Numbered from the stretch's first letter, positions 34,322-43,281 are shown. The stretch is 64,000 nt of DNA from Sinomonas atrocyanea (GCF_001577305.1 NZ_CP014518.1:3782001-3846000); one strand, 5' to 3'. Notes: generated from the sequence alone by a model not told the origin. Numbers and translations: made by a program.

Positions 34322-35269
34322 TTAGCCACCGAATCCGACCGGCTTTCGCGTCCCCTGCCGGCGTGTCGGCCCCGGCGCGCCGGTGGATCGGGCGTCCAGC
34401 GGCTCAAAGCCGGTCGGTTCCGCACCGGGCATGAGCGGGCGGCCGCCGAGGATCCGGGAGACCTCCTCGACGAGCACCCAGGACCGGTGCACCACGTCGG
34501 CGTACCCGTAGCGCAGCGTCACGAGCCCCCGCAGCTGCGCCTCCCGGTCGCGCACACGGTCCTTGCCCCGCTGGACCCGCTCCTCATGGGTCTTCCCGTC
34601 GAGCTCCACGATGATCCAGCCTTCGACGAGCAGGTCGACCCAGCCGATCCCGTCAATCCAGACCTGGGCCTCGACGTGGAAGCCCGCCTTCCTCAGCAGT
34701 GTCCTGGCGACCGTCTCCAGCAGGGAGTCCGCGCCCCTGTCCACGAGCTCGAGCACGGCGCGGGCCCGCCCGTTGCGGGCGCCCGGGAGGTGACCCCGCA
34801 GGACGCTGAGCGGGAGTCCCTTCTGGGTGACCGCGCACTCGGCGATCACGAGGGCCTCGAGCTCCGGCAGGCAGCGCAGCGCGTGGAGGACCACGTCCGC
34901 AAGGCCGGCGACCGGGGCCGTCGGATGCGGAGGGACCCGGAGCTCGCGGTGGACCACGGCATCGGGGCTGTCCGCCCCGGTCGAGCGCACGAGGTGCGGC
35001 CGTGCATCCGGACCCGGCGGCACCAGGACCCACAGCCCGTAGAGCCCGGCGGCACTCACGCAGGTCAGCAGGGACCGGGGGCTGCGGGCCTGCACGAACC
35101 GCGGGTCGGCGCCGGGCAGGGCGTAGAGCCCGTGCCGGGGGCGCTCGAGCTCCCCGTCTTCCACCGCCCGGCACACGGCGGCCCGGGTGACCCGGCCCCC
35201 GCAGAGCTCCTTGAGGGCCGCCACCCCATGGAAGTGCGGAGCCGCTGGGCGAGCTGGGGATCCATGCAT
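34322..35269 (-). CDS. AbiEi-like / DUF559 (Vsr-type nuclease fold) protein
   Basis: 315 aa. N-terminal AbiEi-like wing (VAALKELCGGRVTRAAVCRAVEDGELERPRHGLYALP, residues about 12-50); C-terminal DUF559 with DSLLETVARTLL (Glu near 185), GWVDLLVEGWIIVELDGKTHEE (Asp near 211, Glu-Asp near 224) and LRYGYADV. These are the expected PD-(D/E)XK residues. The last about 32 residues come from the family A repeat (34335-34417), so the natural C-terminus was probably replaced when the repeat arrived. The other family A copy lies 106 bp upstream of the start. The longer frame upstream of 35269 runs through that repeat and is not coding. Confidence 0.82.
   Translation of the reverse strand: MHGSPARPAAPHFHGVAALKELCGGRVTRAAVCRAVEDGELERPRHGLYALPGADPRFVQARSPRSLLTCVSAAGLYGLWVLVPPGPDARPHLVRSTGADSPDAVVHRELRVPPHPTAPVAGLADVVLHALRCLPELEALVIAECAVTQKGLPLSVLRGHLPGARNGRARAVLELVDRGADSLLETVARTLLRKAGFHVEAQVWIDGIGWVDLLVEGWIIVELDGKTHEERVQRGKDRVRDREAQLRGLVTLRYGYADVVHRSWVLVEEVSRILGGRPLMPGAEPTGFEPLDARSTGAPGPTRRQGTRKPVGFGG
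34335..34417. repeat. Palindrome-ended repeat family A, copy 2 (within 3' end of DUF559 gene)
   Basis: 83 bp, terminal CCGACCGGCTTT / AAAGCCGGTCGG perfect. Interior nearly identical to copy 3 (GGATCGGGCGTCCAGCGG). Lies inside the reading frame; the stop codon is 13 bp beyond it. Confidence 0.88.
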
Positions 35270-35374
35270 CCCATGCTGGGGAGGCGGCGGCCCGTGTCGC
35301 AGCCCCCTGGCCCTCCATGTGGACAACGCACTCCGTCGGCTGGCGGCCGCGCAGGCCAGGGGCCGCCTGCAGAC

Positions 35375-35456
35375 CTGACCGGCTTTCGCGGCCCCTGTCG
35401 GCGTGTCGGCCCGGCGCGCCGGTGGATCGGGCGTCCAGCGGCCCAAAGCCGGTCGG
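35375..35456. repeat. Palindrome-ended repeat family A, copy 3 (5' of DUF559 gene)
   Basis: 82 bp, same orientation as copy 2 and differing from it at only a few positions; the left arm has one mismatch (CTGACCGGCTTT). The 282-bp interval 35270-35551 contains this element and the terminator at 35494-35540, and no gene. Confidence 0.88.
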
Positions 35457-35493
35457 TTTCGCAGCGCCAGGCACAGCCAGCCGCCGCCCGGAC

Positions 35494-35540
35494 GCACGAC
35501 GGCGGGCCGGTCACCCGAGGCGACCGGCCCGCCGTCGTGC
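35494..35540 (-). terminator. Strong hairpin after thioredoxin-NHL gene
   Basis: Perfect 19-bp stem GCACGACGGCGGGCCGGTC with a 9-nt loop, 11 bp past the stop codon on the minus strand. A variant of the GCACGACG hairpins; no U tract. Confidence 0.75.
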
Positions 35541-35551
35541 GCGGGGAGACC

Positions 35552-37645
35552 TCAGTCGAGGCCGCGGAGGTCCAGGACCAGGTCCGAGTCGGCGCCTTCC
35601 CGCAGCACCACGGGGATCCCCCAGTCCTGCTGGTACAGGTGGCAGGCGGCGTGGTCGGGGATCTCCTCGCCGGGGGCGCCGTCGCAGGCGGCGGCGCGGG
35701 CGGTGATGTGCAGGACGCCCTCGGCCACCTCGGGGTTGAGCTCGAGCGTGCGCGCGAGCCCCTGGGCGGTGCCGCCGCCCGCGAGGAGCAGCTCGGCCGG
35801 GGTGGAGGAGACCTTCAGCTGCGTGGGGTCGCCCCAGCGGTCGTCGAGCTTCTGGCCGGTGGGGGCCTTGAACCGCACGGTGAGCCCGAGGGGCCCGGCG
35901 GCCACGGGGGTCTTGGGACGCTGCGTCTGGCGCTCGCCCTCGTCGACCTGTTGGGCGTCCTTCGGGATCGGCAGGAGGGCCAGCTCGTGCCGGTTCGTCT
36001 CGGTGACCAGGAGCAGCGGCTCCCCGTCGGCGGGCGTGACCACCACGACGTCGGCCGGCTCGGCGAGCCCGCGGGCGAGGGTCGTCACGCTCCCGGCGCC
36101 CTCGGCGGCGTCCCCGCTCCTGCCGGAGGGGTCGTAGCGGCGCACGGCGCCGTTGTAGGTGTCGGCCACGGCCACGGAGCCGTCGGGGAGGACGGCGACG
36201 CCGAGCGGGTGCTGGAGGCGTGCCGTGTCCGCGGCGCCGTCCCGGAAGCCGAAGTCGAACAGGCCGCGGCCCACGGCGGTCTCGACCGTGACCGCCGGCT
36301 GGCCGTCCGCGTCCGCATCGCCGAGGCGCACGCGCCGCAGCGCGGACGTCTCCGAGTCGGCAACCCACAGGTCCCCCGAGGGATCCACGGCGAGGCCGGA
36401 GGGCTGGGCGAACCAGGCCTGCGGGGCGGGGCCGTCGAGCAGGCCCTCGAGGCCGGAGCCGGCGAGGATCGCCACGACGCCCGTGAGCGGGTCGAAGGTG
36501 AAGATCTGGTGAGTGCCGGCCATCGCGACGACGACCTTCTGCAGCTTCTCGCTCCAGACCACGTCCCAGGGCGAGGAGAGGGACACGTTGGTGCCGTGGC
36601 CCAGGTAGCCGATGTCCTCGATGTCGCCGGCGTAGACGTCATGGGGCTCGCCGTCCGCGGCAGCCGCACCGGCGCCCGCCGCGGCCGCCGCGCCCGCGTC
36701 CGGGCCGGCCTTCGCCCAGGTGCCGGCGCCGTCGCCGTTGACCCGGGCGGGCCCGGCGTCGAGGAGTCGCTGGACCCCGTTGCCGGCGAGGGTCTGCACG
36801 TGGCCCGAGCTGAGGGTCACGCCGCGGAGGCGGTGGTTGACGGTGTCCGCGACGACCGCCTCGTAGCCGGTCTGCCAGGCGATGGAGGCCGGCAGGACGG
36901 CGACGCCCTGCGGCTCGTTGAACTGGGCGACCTCGGCCTGCCCGTCGAGGAAGCCCTTTGTGCCGGAGCCGATCACGCGCTCGACCGTCTCGAGGTCGGG
37001 GCGGAGCTCGACGAGGCGGTGGTGGCCGGTGTCGACCACGAGGTAGTTGCCGTTCTCGAGCGGCACGGTCTGGCCGGGGAACCGCAGGGTGCCGGCCGTG
37101 GGCTCGGGGGCCACGTAGGGGCCGTCGCCGCGGTGCAGCGTGCCCTTGGCCTCGTGCTCCGCGACGAGCTCCTCGATGAGCACGCCGAGGCCGCCGGCGT
37201 GCCCCTCGCCGGAGAGGTGGGCCACGATGTAGCCCTCGGGGTCGACCACCACGAGCGTGGGCCACGCGCGGGCGGTGTACGCCTGCCACGTGAGCAGGTC
37301 CGGGTCGTCCAGGACTGGGTGGTGGATGTCGTACCGCTCCACGGCGGCGGCGAGGGCCACCGGATCGGCCTCGTGCTCGAACTTGGGCGAGTGGACGCCC
37401 ACCGTGACGAGGACGTCCTTGTACTTCTCCTCGAGGGGGCGGAGCTCGTCGAGGACGTGGAGGCAGTTGATGCAGCAGAACGTCCAGAAGTCGAGGAGCA
37501 CGATCTTGCCGCGCAGGGCGGCCAGGTCGAGGTCCTTGCCTCCGGTGTTGAGCCAGGCGCGGCCGCCGAGCTCGCTGGCCCGGACCCGGCGGGAGGTCCG
37601 CAGGGCGTCCGCGCTGCGCTGTTCCTCGGTGGATTCTGCGGTCAC
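35552..37645 (-). CDS. Thioredoxin-like protein with NHL-repeat propeller
   Basis: 697 aa. N-terminal TlpA/thioredoxin-like domain (residues about 30-165) with the redox motif FWTFCCINC (CxxC near 57-60) and ARAWPTLVVVDPEGYI; then about six NHL repeats (FNEPQGVAVLP, FAQPSGLAVDPSGDLWVADSE, LQHPLGVAVLPDGSVAVADTYNGAVRRYDP) forming a propeller to about 545; a C-terminal beta domain follows. No signal peptide, so probably cytoplasmic. GTG at 37645 has AAGGAG 5 nt upstream and is preferred to the ATG at 37666. Role unknown. Confidence 0.88.
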   Translation of the reverse strand: MTAESTEEQRSADALRTSRRVRASELGGRAWLNTGGKDLDLAALRGKIVLLDFWTFCCINCLHVLDELRPLEEKYKDVLVTVGVHSPKFEHEADPVALAAAVERYDIHHPVLDDPDLLTWQAYTARAWPTLVVVDPEGYIVAHLSGEGHAGGLGVLIEELVAEHEAKGTLHRGDGPYVAPEPTAGTLRFPGQTVPLENGNYLVVDTGHHRLVELRPDLETVERVIGSGTKGFLDGQAEVAQFNEPQGVAVLPASIAWQTGYEAVVADTVNHRLRGVTLSSGHVQTLAGNGVQRLLDAGPARVNGDGAGTWAKAGPDAGAAAAAGAGAAAADGEPHDVYAGDIEDIGYLGHGTNVSLSSPWDVVWSEKLQKVVVAMAGTHQIFTFDPLTGVVAILAGSGLEGLLDGPAPQAWFAQPSGLAVDPSGDLWVADSETSALRRVRLGDADADGQPAVTVETAVGRGLFDFGFRDGAADTARLQHPLGVAVLPDGSVAVADTYNGAVRRYDPSGRSGDAAEGAGSVTTLARGLAEPADVVVVTPADGEPLLLVTETNRHELALLPIPKDAQQVDEGERQTQRPKTPVAAGPLGLTVRFKAPTGQKLDDRWGDPTQLKVSSTPAELLLAGGGTAQGLARTLELNPEVAEGVLHITARAAACDGAPGEEIPDHAACHLYQQDWGIPVVLREGADSDLVLDLRGLD

Positions 37646-37767
37646 TGGCACTCCTTCTTGCGGCACATCGTCTGGGGCGCGGCGGCATGATGCGCGCCCT
37701 TGGGGTTCAACCCCATTATCCCGGGCATTCTTCCGCGCATGACGCCGTGTGTCTCCGCGGCCTGGGG

Positions 37768-39984
37768 CTAGCGGCCCTGGGCCTCGTCGCGCTCCTGGAG
37801 GCGGGTGAACATGGCGTTGTAGGCGTCGAGGTCGGCGTCGTGGTTGCGGTCTGCGGCGCGGTCGCGGCGGCGGGTCTCACGGTCGTCGGACTTGGACCAC
37901 ATGACCGCCACGCCGATCGCCACGACCAGGGTCGGGATCTCACCGATCCCCCAGGCGACGCCGCCGCCGGTCTGCTGGTCGACGATCGCCGACGCGCCCC
38001 ACGTCCTGCCCAGGTTGCCGAAGAAGCTCGGCTCGAGCAGGACGTTGGAGCCCATGAGAGTCACGCCGAAGAACGCGTGGAAGGCCATGGTGGCGAGCAG
38101 CAGCACGAGCCGGAGCGGGTACGGGGAGCGCCGCGGGAGCGGGTCGGAGCCGATCATGGTGAGCACGAAGATGTACCCGGTGAGGGTGAAGTGCAGGTTC
38201 ATGAGCTCGTGGCCCACGTGGTCGCGCATCGCGTACCCGAACAGGTCCGAGTAGTAGAACAGGATGATCGAGCCCGCGAAGTTCGCGGCCGCGAACAGCG
38301 GGTGCGTGACGAGCTGGGACCACTTCGAGTGCACGAACACGAGCAGCCACTCGCGCAGCCCCCGGCTGCCGTCGCGCCGCGGTGTGAGGGCCTTGAGGGC
38401 CAGGGTCACGGGCGAGCCGAGCACGAGGAAGATCGGCGCGACCATGGTGAGCATCATGTGGTCCACCATGTGCGCGGAGAACAGCACCCGCCCGTACACC
38501 GCGGGCGGCCCGCTCGTGATGTACGTGAGCACGATCAGCCCCGCGAACCAGGACATTGCCCGCGCCCAGTGCCAGGAGTCCCCGCGCCGGGCCACCTTGA
38601 CCATACCGAGCGCGTAGGTGACCGCGCCGAACAGGGCCACGGCGACCCAGAGCCAGTCCGCGCGCCACTCGGTCAGCCAGCGCGAGGGGGTCAGCTCGGG
38701 CGGGAGCTCGTAGCCGGTGAGGATGAACGCGGGGGAGGCATCGGGCGCGTAGGTGGTCGGCTCCGGCGGGGCGGAGCGGGAGAGCGCGACGGCGAGGCCG
38801 GAGACCACGCCCATGACCACGGCTTCGACCCCGATCAGCTGCCACAGCACGCGCCGGGCGGAGGCGCCGCGCCCCAGCTGCGGGATGACCCACTGGCGGT
38901 GCATGAATCCGATGCCGCCGAGCACCACGGCGAGGGTGGCCTTCGCGAGGATGAGCTGGCCGTAGGCGGAGGTGAACAGGGCCCCGAGGTCGGGCAGGCG
39001 GATCAGGGCGTTGATGACGCCGGAGGCCACCACGAGCAGGAAGGCGAAGAGCGCGAGCGCGGAGAACCGCCGCAGGGTCGCCTCGGTCGCGTCGGCCGCA
39101 CGCACGACGCCGCGTCCCCGGCCCGCGCCGGCTGCGGCACCCGTGCGGTCCCTGCGGTCGGGCCCTCCGGCGAGGGTGCGCCCCAGCAGGGCCAGGACCG
39201 CGATGCCGCCGACCCAAAGGGCGGCGCCCACCAAGTGCAGGAAGAGCGAGTTGACGGCGCCCTCGTGGTCGCTCGAGCTTGCGGAGTGGCCGATCAGCGC
39301 CATGGGGACCAGGCCGATCACGGCGAGGATGCCGGTGAGGGCGAGCCCGGTGAGCGAGCGGACGGCGACCAGGAGCGTGGCGACCACGGCGGCGATGATC
39401 ACGGTGGCCAGCCATGCCCTGCCCACGTCGAGGTTCGTCATGAAGTACACGAGCTGGTTCGTGTAGTCCGAGCCGCCGGAGAGTGGCTGCCCGACGAGGT
39501 CGGAGTGCGTGAAGACCAGCACCGCGATGGCGCTGAGGGTCCACGCCACGGCGCCGCCCGTCGCCGCGCGCAGGGCGCGGGAGAACGCGGGGTGCTCGTC
39601 GGTGGCGCCCGAAGCGTCCGGCGACGCGGCCTCGGGGCCGACAGGGCCGGCGTCGGCCGTCCCCCCATGGGAGCGCCGGGGCCGCGCGGAGTGCGGGAGG
39701 ATCCCGACCGCGAACGTGATGCCGCCGATCACGAGGGCGAGCGAGAGATTGAGCACCGTCGTGGCGATGGGGAGCCCCCAGCGCACGAGCGCCCCGGGGT
39801 CGAGGACCTGGCGGGCGGCGGCCGCGCCGGAGAAGAGGAGGCCGGCCACGACCGCGGCGACGGCAACGGCGAGTGCCGCGATGGACCACCCCCGTCCGAG
39901 GCCCGCTGGACCCGTGGGTGCGGGGGTGACGGCGGGCGGACGGGCAGGGAGGGCAGAACGTGGCACCCCACTATTGTCCCCCAC
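37768..39984 (-). CDS. CopD-CtaG fusion: copper import / cytochrome c oxidase assembly protein
   Basis: 738-aa membrane protein with about 14-16 helices. Residues about 30-430 are a CopD-like copper-handling domain (FMHRQWVIP, LVAVRSLTGLALTGILAVIGLVPMALIGHSA); residues about 450-720 are a caa3-type CtaG domain (HMVDHMMLTMVAPIFLVLGSPVTLALKAL, FGVTLMGSNVLLEPSFFG). Fusion of both is usual in Micrococcales and ties copper uptake to CuA or CuB assembly of the oxidase. Two hydrophilic loops are Asp/Arg rich. Monocistronic. Confidence 0.9.
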   Translation of the reverse strand: MGDNSGVPRSALPARPPAVTPAPTGPAGLGRGWSIAALAVAVAAVVAGLLFSGAAAARQVLDPGALVRWGLPIATTVLNLSLALVIGGITFAVGILPHSARPRRSHGGTADAGPVGPEAASPDASGATDEHPAFSRALRAATGGAVAWTLSAIAVLVFTHSDLVGQPLSGGSDYTNQLVYFMTNLDVGRAWLATVIIAAVVATLLVAVRSLTGLALTGILAVIGLVPMALIGHSASSSDHEGAVNSLFLHLVGAALWVGGIAVLALLGRTLAGGPDRRDRTGAAAGAGRGRGVVRAADATEATLRRFSALALFAFLLVVASGVINALIRLPDLGALFTSAYGQLILAKATLAVVLGGIGFMHRQWVIPQLGRGASARRVLWQLIGVEAVVMGVVSGLAVALSRSAPPEPTTYAPDASPAFILTGYELPPELTPSRWLTEWRADWLWVAVALFGAVTYALGMVKVARRGDSWHWARAMSWFAGLIVLTYITSGPPAVYGRVLFSAHMVDHMMLTMVAPIFLVLGSPVTLALKALTPRRDGSRGLREWLLVFVHSKWSQLVTHPLFAAANFAGSIILFYYSDLFGYAMRDHVGHELMNLHFTLTGYIFVLTMIGSDPLPRRSPYPLRLVLLLATMAFHAFFGVTLMGSNVLLEPSFFGNLGRTWGASAIVDQQTGGGVAWGIGEIPTLVVAIGVAVMWSKSDDRETRRRDRAADRNHDADLDAYNAMFTRLQERDEAQGR

Positions 39985-40015
39985 CGCGCTGGGCGCATGC
40001 CGGGAGGGGCAGACG

Positions 40016-40056
40016 CCGGGAGGGGGCAGCGGCGGGATGCCGCTGCCCCCTCCCGG
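40016..40056 (-). terminator. Terminator after HU gene
   Basis: Perfect 18-bp stem CCGGGAGGGGGCAGCGGC / GCCGCTGCCCCCTCCCGG with loop GGGAT, 22 bp beyond the HU stop codon. The symmetric stem could also stop transcription from the left. Confidence 0.8.
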
Positions 40057-40077
40057 GGTGGTCTTGGGGCGAAGCGC

Positions 40078-40362
40078 CTACTTGCCGGAGGCAGCGGCCT
40101 TCAGCTTGGAGCCGGCGGTCAGCTTGACGCTGTGGCCAGCCGGGATCTCGATCGCGGCGCCGGTCTGCGGGTTGCGGCCGGTGCGGGCGGCACGCTCGGT
40201 GCGCTCGACGGCGAGCCAGCCGGGGATGCTGACCTTCTCACCCTTGGAAACGGAGGTCTCGAAGACCTCGAACAGTGCGTCGAGCACACCGTTGACTGCA
40301 GCCTGGCTGAGGCTGGTCTTGCCGGCGACCTCTGCAACCAGCTCGCTACGGTTCTTAGCCAT
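40078..40362 (-). CDS. HU-family DNA-binding protein
   Basis: 94-aa histone-like protein: MAKNRSELVAEVAGKTSLSQAAVNGVLDALFE helices, the GEKVSIPGWLAVERTERAARTGRNPQTG beta arm that inserts in the DNA minor groove, and a short C-terminus without the Lys-rich tail of mycobacterial HupB. AGGAGG at 6 nt before ATG. Expected to be highly expressed nucleoid protein. Confidence 0.96.
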   Translation of the reverse strand: MAKNRSELVAEVAGKTSLSQAAVNGVLDALFEVFETSVSKGEKVSIPGWLAVERTERAARTGRNPQTGAAIEIPAGHSVKLTAGSKLKAAASGK

Positions 40363-40575
40363 GTGTCCTCCTGGACGTTTGGGTTATCCACGTCAGCCCT
40401 CAGCCTGTTCGCCGGGGGCTGCTGTTACGGCAACTTACCAGCTAAGACGGGCAGGGCCAGCAGATTCCCGCGTGTTTCCGGGGATTCTGGCCCATTTTGG
40501 GCCCCGAGCGGGCCCCACCGGGCACAATGTGGGAGCGATCATCCCACTTGCTGCCCCGGCGGCCCGCCTCCCCCG

Positions 40576-40632
40576 GAAATGCTGGGGAGAGCACAGTGCG
40601 GAGCGCCTGCACCGTCCTGTACTCATCATTTC
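40576..40632. repeat. Palindromic repeat family B, copy 3 (solo, decayed)
   Basis: 57 bp, same length and layout as copies 1 and 2 (GAAATGCTG ... CATCATTTC outer arms, GAGCAC inner arm), but with more mismatches. It lies in the 291-bp gap between HU and the kinase-like gene; no nuclease gene adjoins. Confidence 0.7.
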
Positions 40633-40653
40633 GCCGGCCGGTAGCGTGGAGGC

Positions 40654-41586
40654 GTGCCCGATGCGACGCCCCTGACTCCGCCCCAGCGGGCGGTCGTCGA
40701 CGCGTGGTTCCCCGGCTGGGTCCTCGAGGAGGACCTCTCGTGGGGGCTCCAAGGCATCGCGGTGCTGCGCCTGAGGACGGCGGGCGGCCCGGTGGTCGTC
40801 AAGGCCTCCGAGACGAAGCACCACCTCATCCGGGAGGCCCGCGCGCACCGGCAGATGACCGGCCCGCTCCTGGCCCTGACGCCGCCCCGCGCCGCACGCC
40901 TGCTCCACGCGGACACGCGGGCGGGGGTCGTCGCGGCCTCGTGGCTCCCGGGGAACCTCGTCGCGGGAAGCCCGCACGAGCGCTCGCCCGAGGTGTTCCG
41001 GCAGGCCGGCGAGCTCCTGGCCCGCGTGCACGTGCCCCGGGAGCAGACCACGGGCTACGACGCCGCCGTCCTGAACAAGGTCGACGACTTCCTCGCCCGC
41101 GCGGCCGGCCTCGCGCCGCCCGGGCACCTGCGCGCCGCTGAGCGCCTCGCGGCCGCACACCGCAGCGCGCCCCGCTGGCTGTCCGCGACCCACGGGGACT
41201 ACACGCCGCGGAACTGGGTCGTGGACGGCGACCCGGCCGCCGGCGGCCTCGTGCACGTGATCGACTGGGGCCGCTCGGGCTACCGGCCCTGGGTCACCGA
41301 CCTCGTCCGCCTCGAGCACCAGTGGTTCCAGCCCTCCCAGGATGCAGGCTCCGGCTCGACCGGAGACGGCGGCGAGCAGGACGGTGCCGGGCACGACGGC
41401 GGCGGGCTGCGGGCGGCGTTCTACGCCGGCTACGGCCGCGAGCCGGCCGAGGAGTCGGACTCGTGGCGGCTGGACAATATCCTGCAGGCCCTTGGGACCA
41501 TCGTGTGGTCCCGCGAGGTGGGTGACGCCGCGTTCGAGGAGGAGGGGCGGCGCATGCTGGCCCGCGTCGTCGACTGGTTCGCCTAG
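40654..41586 (+). CDS. Aminoglycoside phosphotransferase (APH)-family kinase-like protein
   Basis: 310 aa. N-lobe with VVVKASETKHHLIREARAH (Lys and Glu of the nucleotide site); catalytic loop THGDYTPRNWVV near residue 180 and metal site VIDWGRSGYRPWVTDL near 201. These identify the APH/choline kinase fold; a small-molecule substrate is likely but cannot be named, and resistance function should not be assumed. GTG start lies 6 nt after TAGCGT (40642-40647), so leaderless. A short acidic insert (GSGSTGDGGEQDGAGHDGGG) sits near residue 232. Confidence 0.82.
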   Translation: MPDATPLTPPQRAVVDAWFPGWVLEEDLSWGLQGIAVLRLRTAGGPVVVKASETKHHLIREARAHRQMTGPLLALTPPRAARLLHADTRAGVVAASWLPGNLVAGSPHERSPEVFRQAGELLARVHVPREQTTGYDAAVLNKVDDFLARAAGLAPPGHLRAAERLAAAHRSAPRWLSATHGDYTPRNWVVDGDPAAGGLVHVIDWGRSGYRPWVTDLVRLEHQWFQPSQDAGSGSTGDGGEQDGAGHDGGGLRAAFYAGYGREPAEESDSWRLDNILQALGTIVWSREVGDAAFEEEGRRMLARVVDWFA

Positions 41587-42383
41587 ACCGCGGTGTCCCG
41601 GCGCCGGAACCCGACCACGGCGGCCGCGACGAGCACCGCCGCGGTCGCGGCCGCGATGCCCACGCTCGGCCAGTCGAGGCCGTTCACGAGCGGGTCATGT
41701 CCCGAGTACTGGTAGAACGGCGAGTACTTCTGGAGGGGCTTCAGCCAGTCGACCACCCCACCGAGGCCGCTGACCGCGTAGGCGAGGACGGCCACGGCGA
41801 CGGGGAGGCCCCTGCTGAGGCCGGGCCGCCCCGTGGCGGCGGACAGCGCGAGCCCGAAGGAGCCGAACACGAGGCCGAGCAGCCCCAAGTGGGCCATCGC
41901 GGCGAAGACGCGGTCTGCGGGCAGGTCCATGCCCGTCCAGGTGCCCTCCCACAGCAGGGCGGCGCCCATCACCACCACGAGGAACGCGGTCCCGACGGCC
42001 ATGGCCGCCGCCTTCTCGAGCACGATCCGCGGCCGGCCGACCGGCGCGGCGAGCAGGAACTCGAGCGTGTGGCGCTCCTCCTCCCCCGCGATCGCGCCGA
42101 CTCCCGTGCCGATGGCATAGAGGAGGACGGCGATCGGCCCCATGAAGGACAGGAGCTCGATCTTGATGTAGCCGACCGGGGTGGACATGTCGGCGCCCGA
42201 CATGGCGAAGAGGTTGCGGAGGGCGTCCGGCATCTGGTCCAGGAAGGCGTTCATGGACGGCTGGTCCCGGATGCTGGGCCAGATGGCCACGTACATCGCG
42301 ACGATGACGATAAGGGCTGCCGCCCACCCGAGGAGGGCCCTCGACTGGTCACGCAGCGTCTTGAGCAGCACGCTGGTCAGCAT
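41583..42383 (-). CDS. ABC transporter permease (ABC-2 type)
   Basis: 266-aa permease with six predicted helices and the typical central GAIAGEEERHTLEFLLAAPVGR segment of ABC-2 exporters, then LVFGSFGLALSAATGRPGLSRG. ATG at 42383 with AGGAG 7 nt upstream; its start lies 35 bp inside the preceding ATPase gene. Stop overlaps the convergent kinase gene's stop by 4 bp (41583-41586). Exports an unknown substrate with the ATPase. Confidence 0.87.
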   Translation of the reverse strand: MLTSVLLKTLRDQSRALLGWAAALIVIVAMYVAIWPSIRDQPSMNAFLDQMPDALRNLFAMSGADMSTPVGYIKIELLSFMGPIAVLLYAIGTGVGAIAGEEERHTLEFLLAAPVGRPRIVLEKAAAMAVGTAFLVVVMGAALLWEGTWTGMDLPADRVFAAMAHLGLLGLVFGSFGLALSAATGRPGLSRGLPVAVAVLAYAVSGLGGVVDWLKPLQKYSPFYQYSGHDPLVNGLDWPSVGIAAATAAVLVAAAVVGFRRRDTAV

Positions 42384-43281
42384 GGCCGTCTCCTGAGTAG
42401 TAGGCCAGGAACATCTCGTCGAGCTCCGCCTCGGCGCATTCGAAGTCGAGCACAGCATGGCCGCTGACGCGCTTGAGCAGGACGTCGAGGGCCGACTGCG
42501 GGGCGCTGCACGTCAAAATCGAGCCCCGCAGCTCCAGGTCCCGCACGCCCGGGATGCCCCCGAAGTCCTCGGCCCGCACCCCGTCCGCGAACGAGGCCCG
42601 CACGTGGTGGAGCGACTTCCCGCTGAGGTCGGCGAGGCGCTCGACCGCGACCAGCCGGCCTTCCCGCACGACGCCGATCCGGTCGGCGACGCGCTGGACG
42701 TCGCCCAGGATGTGGGAGGAGAGGAGGACGGCGCCGCCTCCTTGGGTGTGCTCGCGCAGCAGGGCGTGGAACTCGCGCTGGACCAGCGGGTCGAGCCCGC
42801 TCGTCGGCTCGTCGAGGATGAGGAGGCGGGGAGCGGACATGAGGGCGAGCACGATGGCCAGCTTCTGGCGGTTGCCGCGCGAGAGCGTGCGGCTGCGCCG
42901 CGTCAGGTCCAGCCCGAGCCGCTCGGCGACGGCACGGGCCATGGGACGGTCGGCGCGGCCCCGGAGGTGGCTGAGGTAGTCGATGTGCTCGAGCCCCGTG
43001 AGCCGCGGATAGAGCGCCGGCTCCCCGGGCACGTATCCGACCGCGCGGTGGACGGCGACCGCCTGCCGCCAGGTGTCGAGTCCGTACACCCGCGCGGAGC
43101 CGGCGGAGGGGCGCAGCATCCCCACCAGCATCCTCATCGTGGTGGTCTTCCCGGCGCCGTTCGGCCCCAGGTACCCGAAGACCTCCCCGGGCTCGATCTC
43201 GAGGCTCACGGCATCGAGGGCCGTGGTCCGATGGAACCGCTTGGTCAGGCCGTCGAGGACGACCGGCACGTCCGTGCGCAT
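42349..43281 (-). CDS. ABC transporter ATP-binding protein
   Basis: 310 aa. Walker A GPNGAGKTTT near residue 39, signature LSRGNRQK, Walker B LLILDEPTSGLDP, and H-loop SSHILGDVQRVADRI. The C-terminal extension (DUF4162-like) is usual for CcmA/NodI-type exporter ATPases. Overlaps the permease gene by 35 bp; together they form an exporter operon. Substrate unknown. Confidence 0.9.
   Translation of the reverse strand: MRTDVPVVLDGLTKRFHRTTALDAVSLEIEPGEVFGYLGPNGAGKTTTMRMLVGMLRPSAGSARVYGLDTWRQAVAVHRAVGYVPGEPALYPRLTGLEHIDYLSHLRGRADRPMARAVAERLGLDLTRRSRTLSRGNRQKLAIVLALMSAPRLLILDEPTSGLDPLVQREFHALLREHTQGGGAVLLSSHILGDVQRVADRIGVVREGRLVAVERLADLSGKSLHHVRASFADGVRAEDFGGIPGVRDLELRGSILTCSAPQSALDVLLKRVSGHAVLDFECAEAELDEMFLAYYSGDGHADQRAAQDAA

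Noticed and set aside
34322..35269. Complete AbiE-type toxin-antitoxin system
   Set aside because: No AbiEii nucleotidyltransferase toxin gene adjoins either AbiEi-like gene; both proteins instead carry a DUF559 nuclease-like domain.
40654..41586. Antibiotic resistance gene
   Set aside because: Only the general APH kinase fold is visible; no evidence for an aminoglycoside substrate, and such genes are common housekeeping paralogues in actinobacteria.
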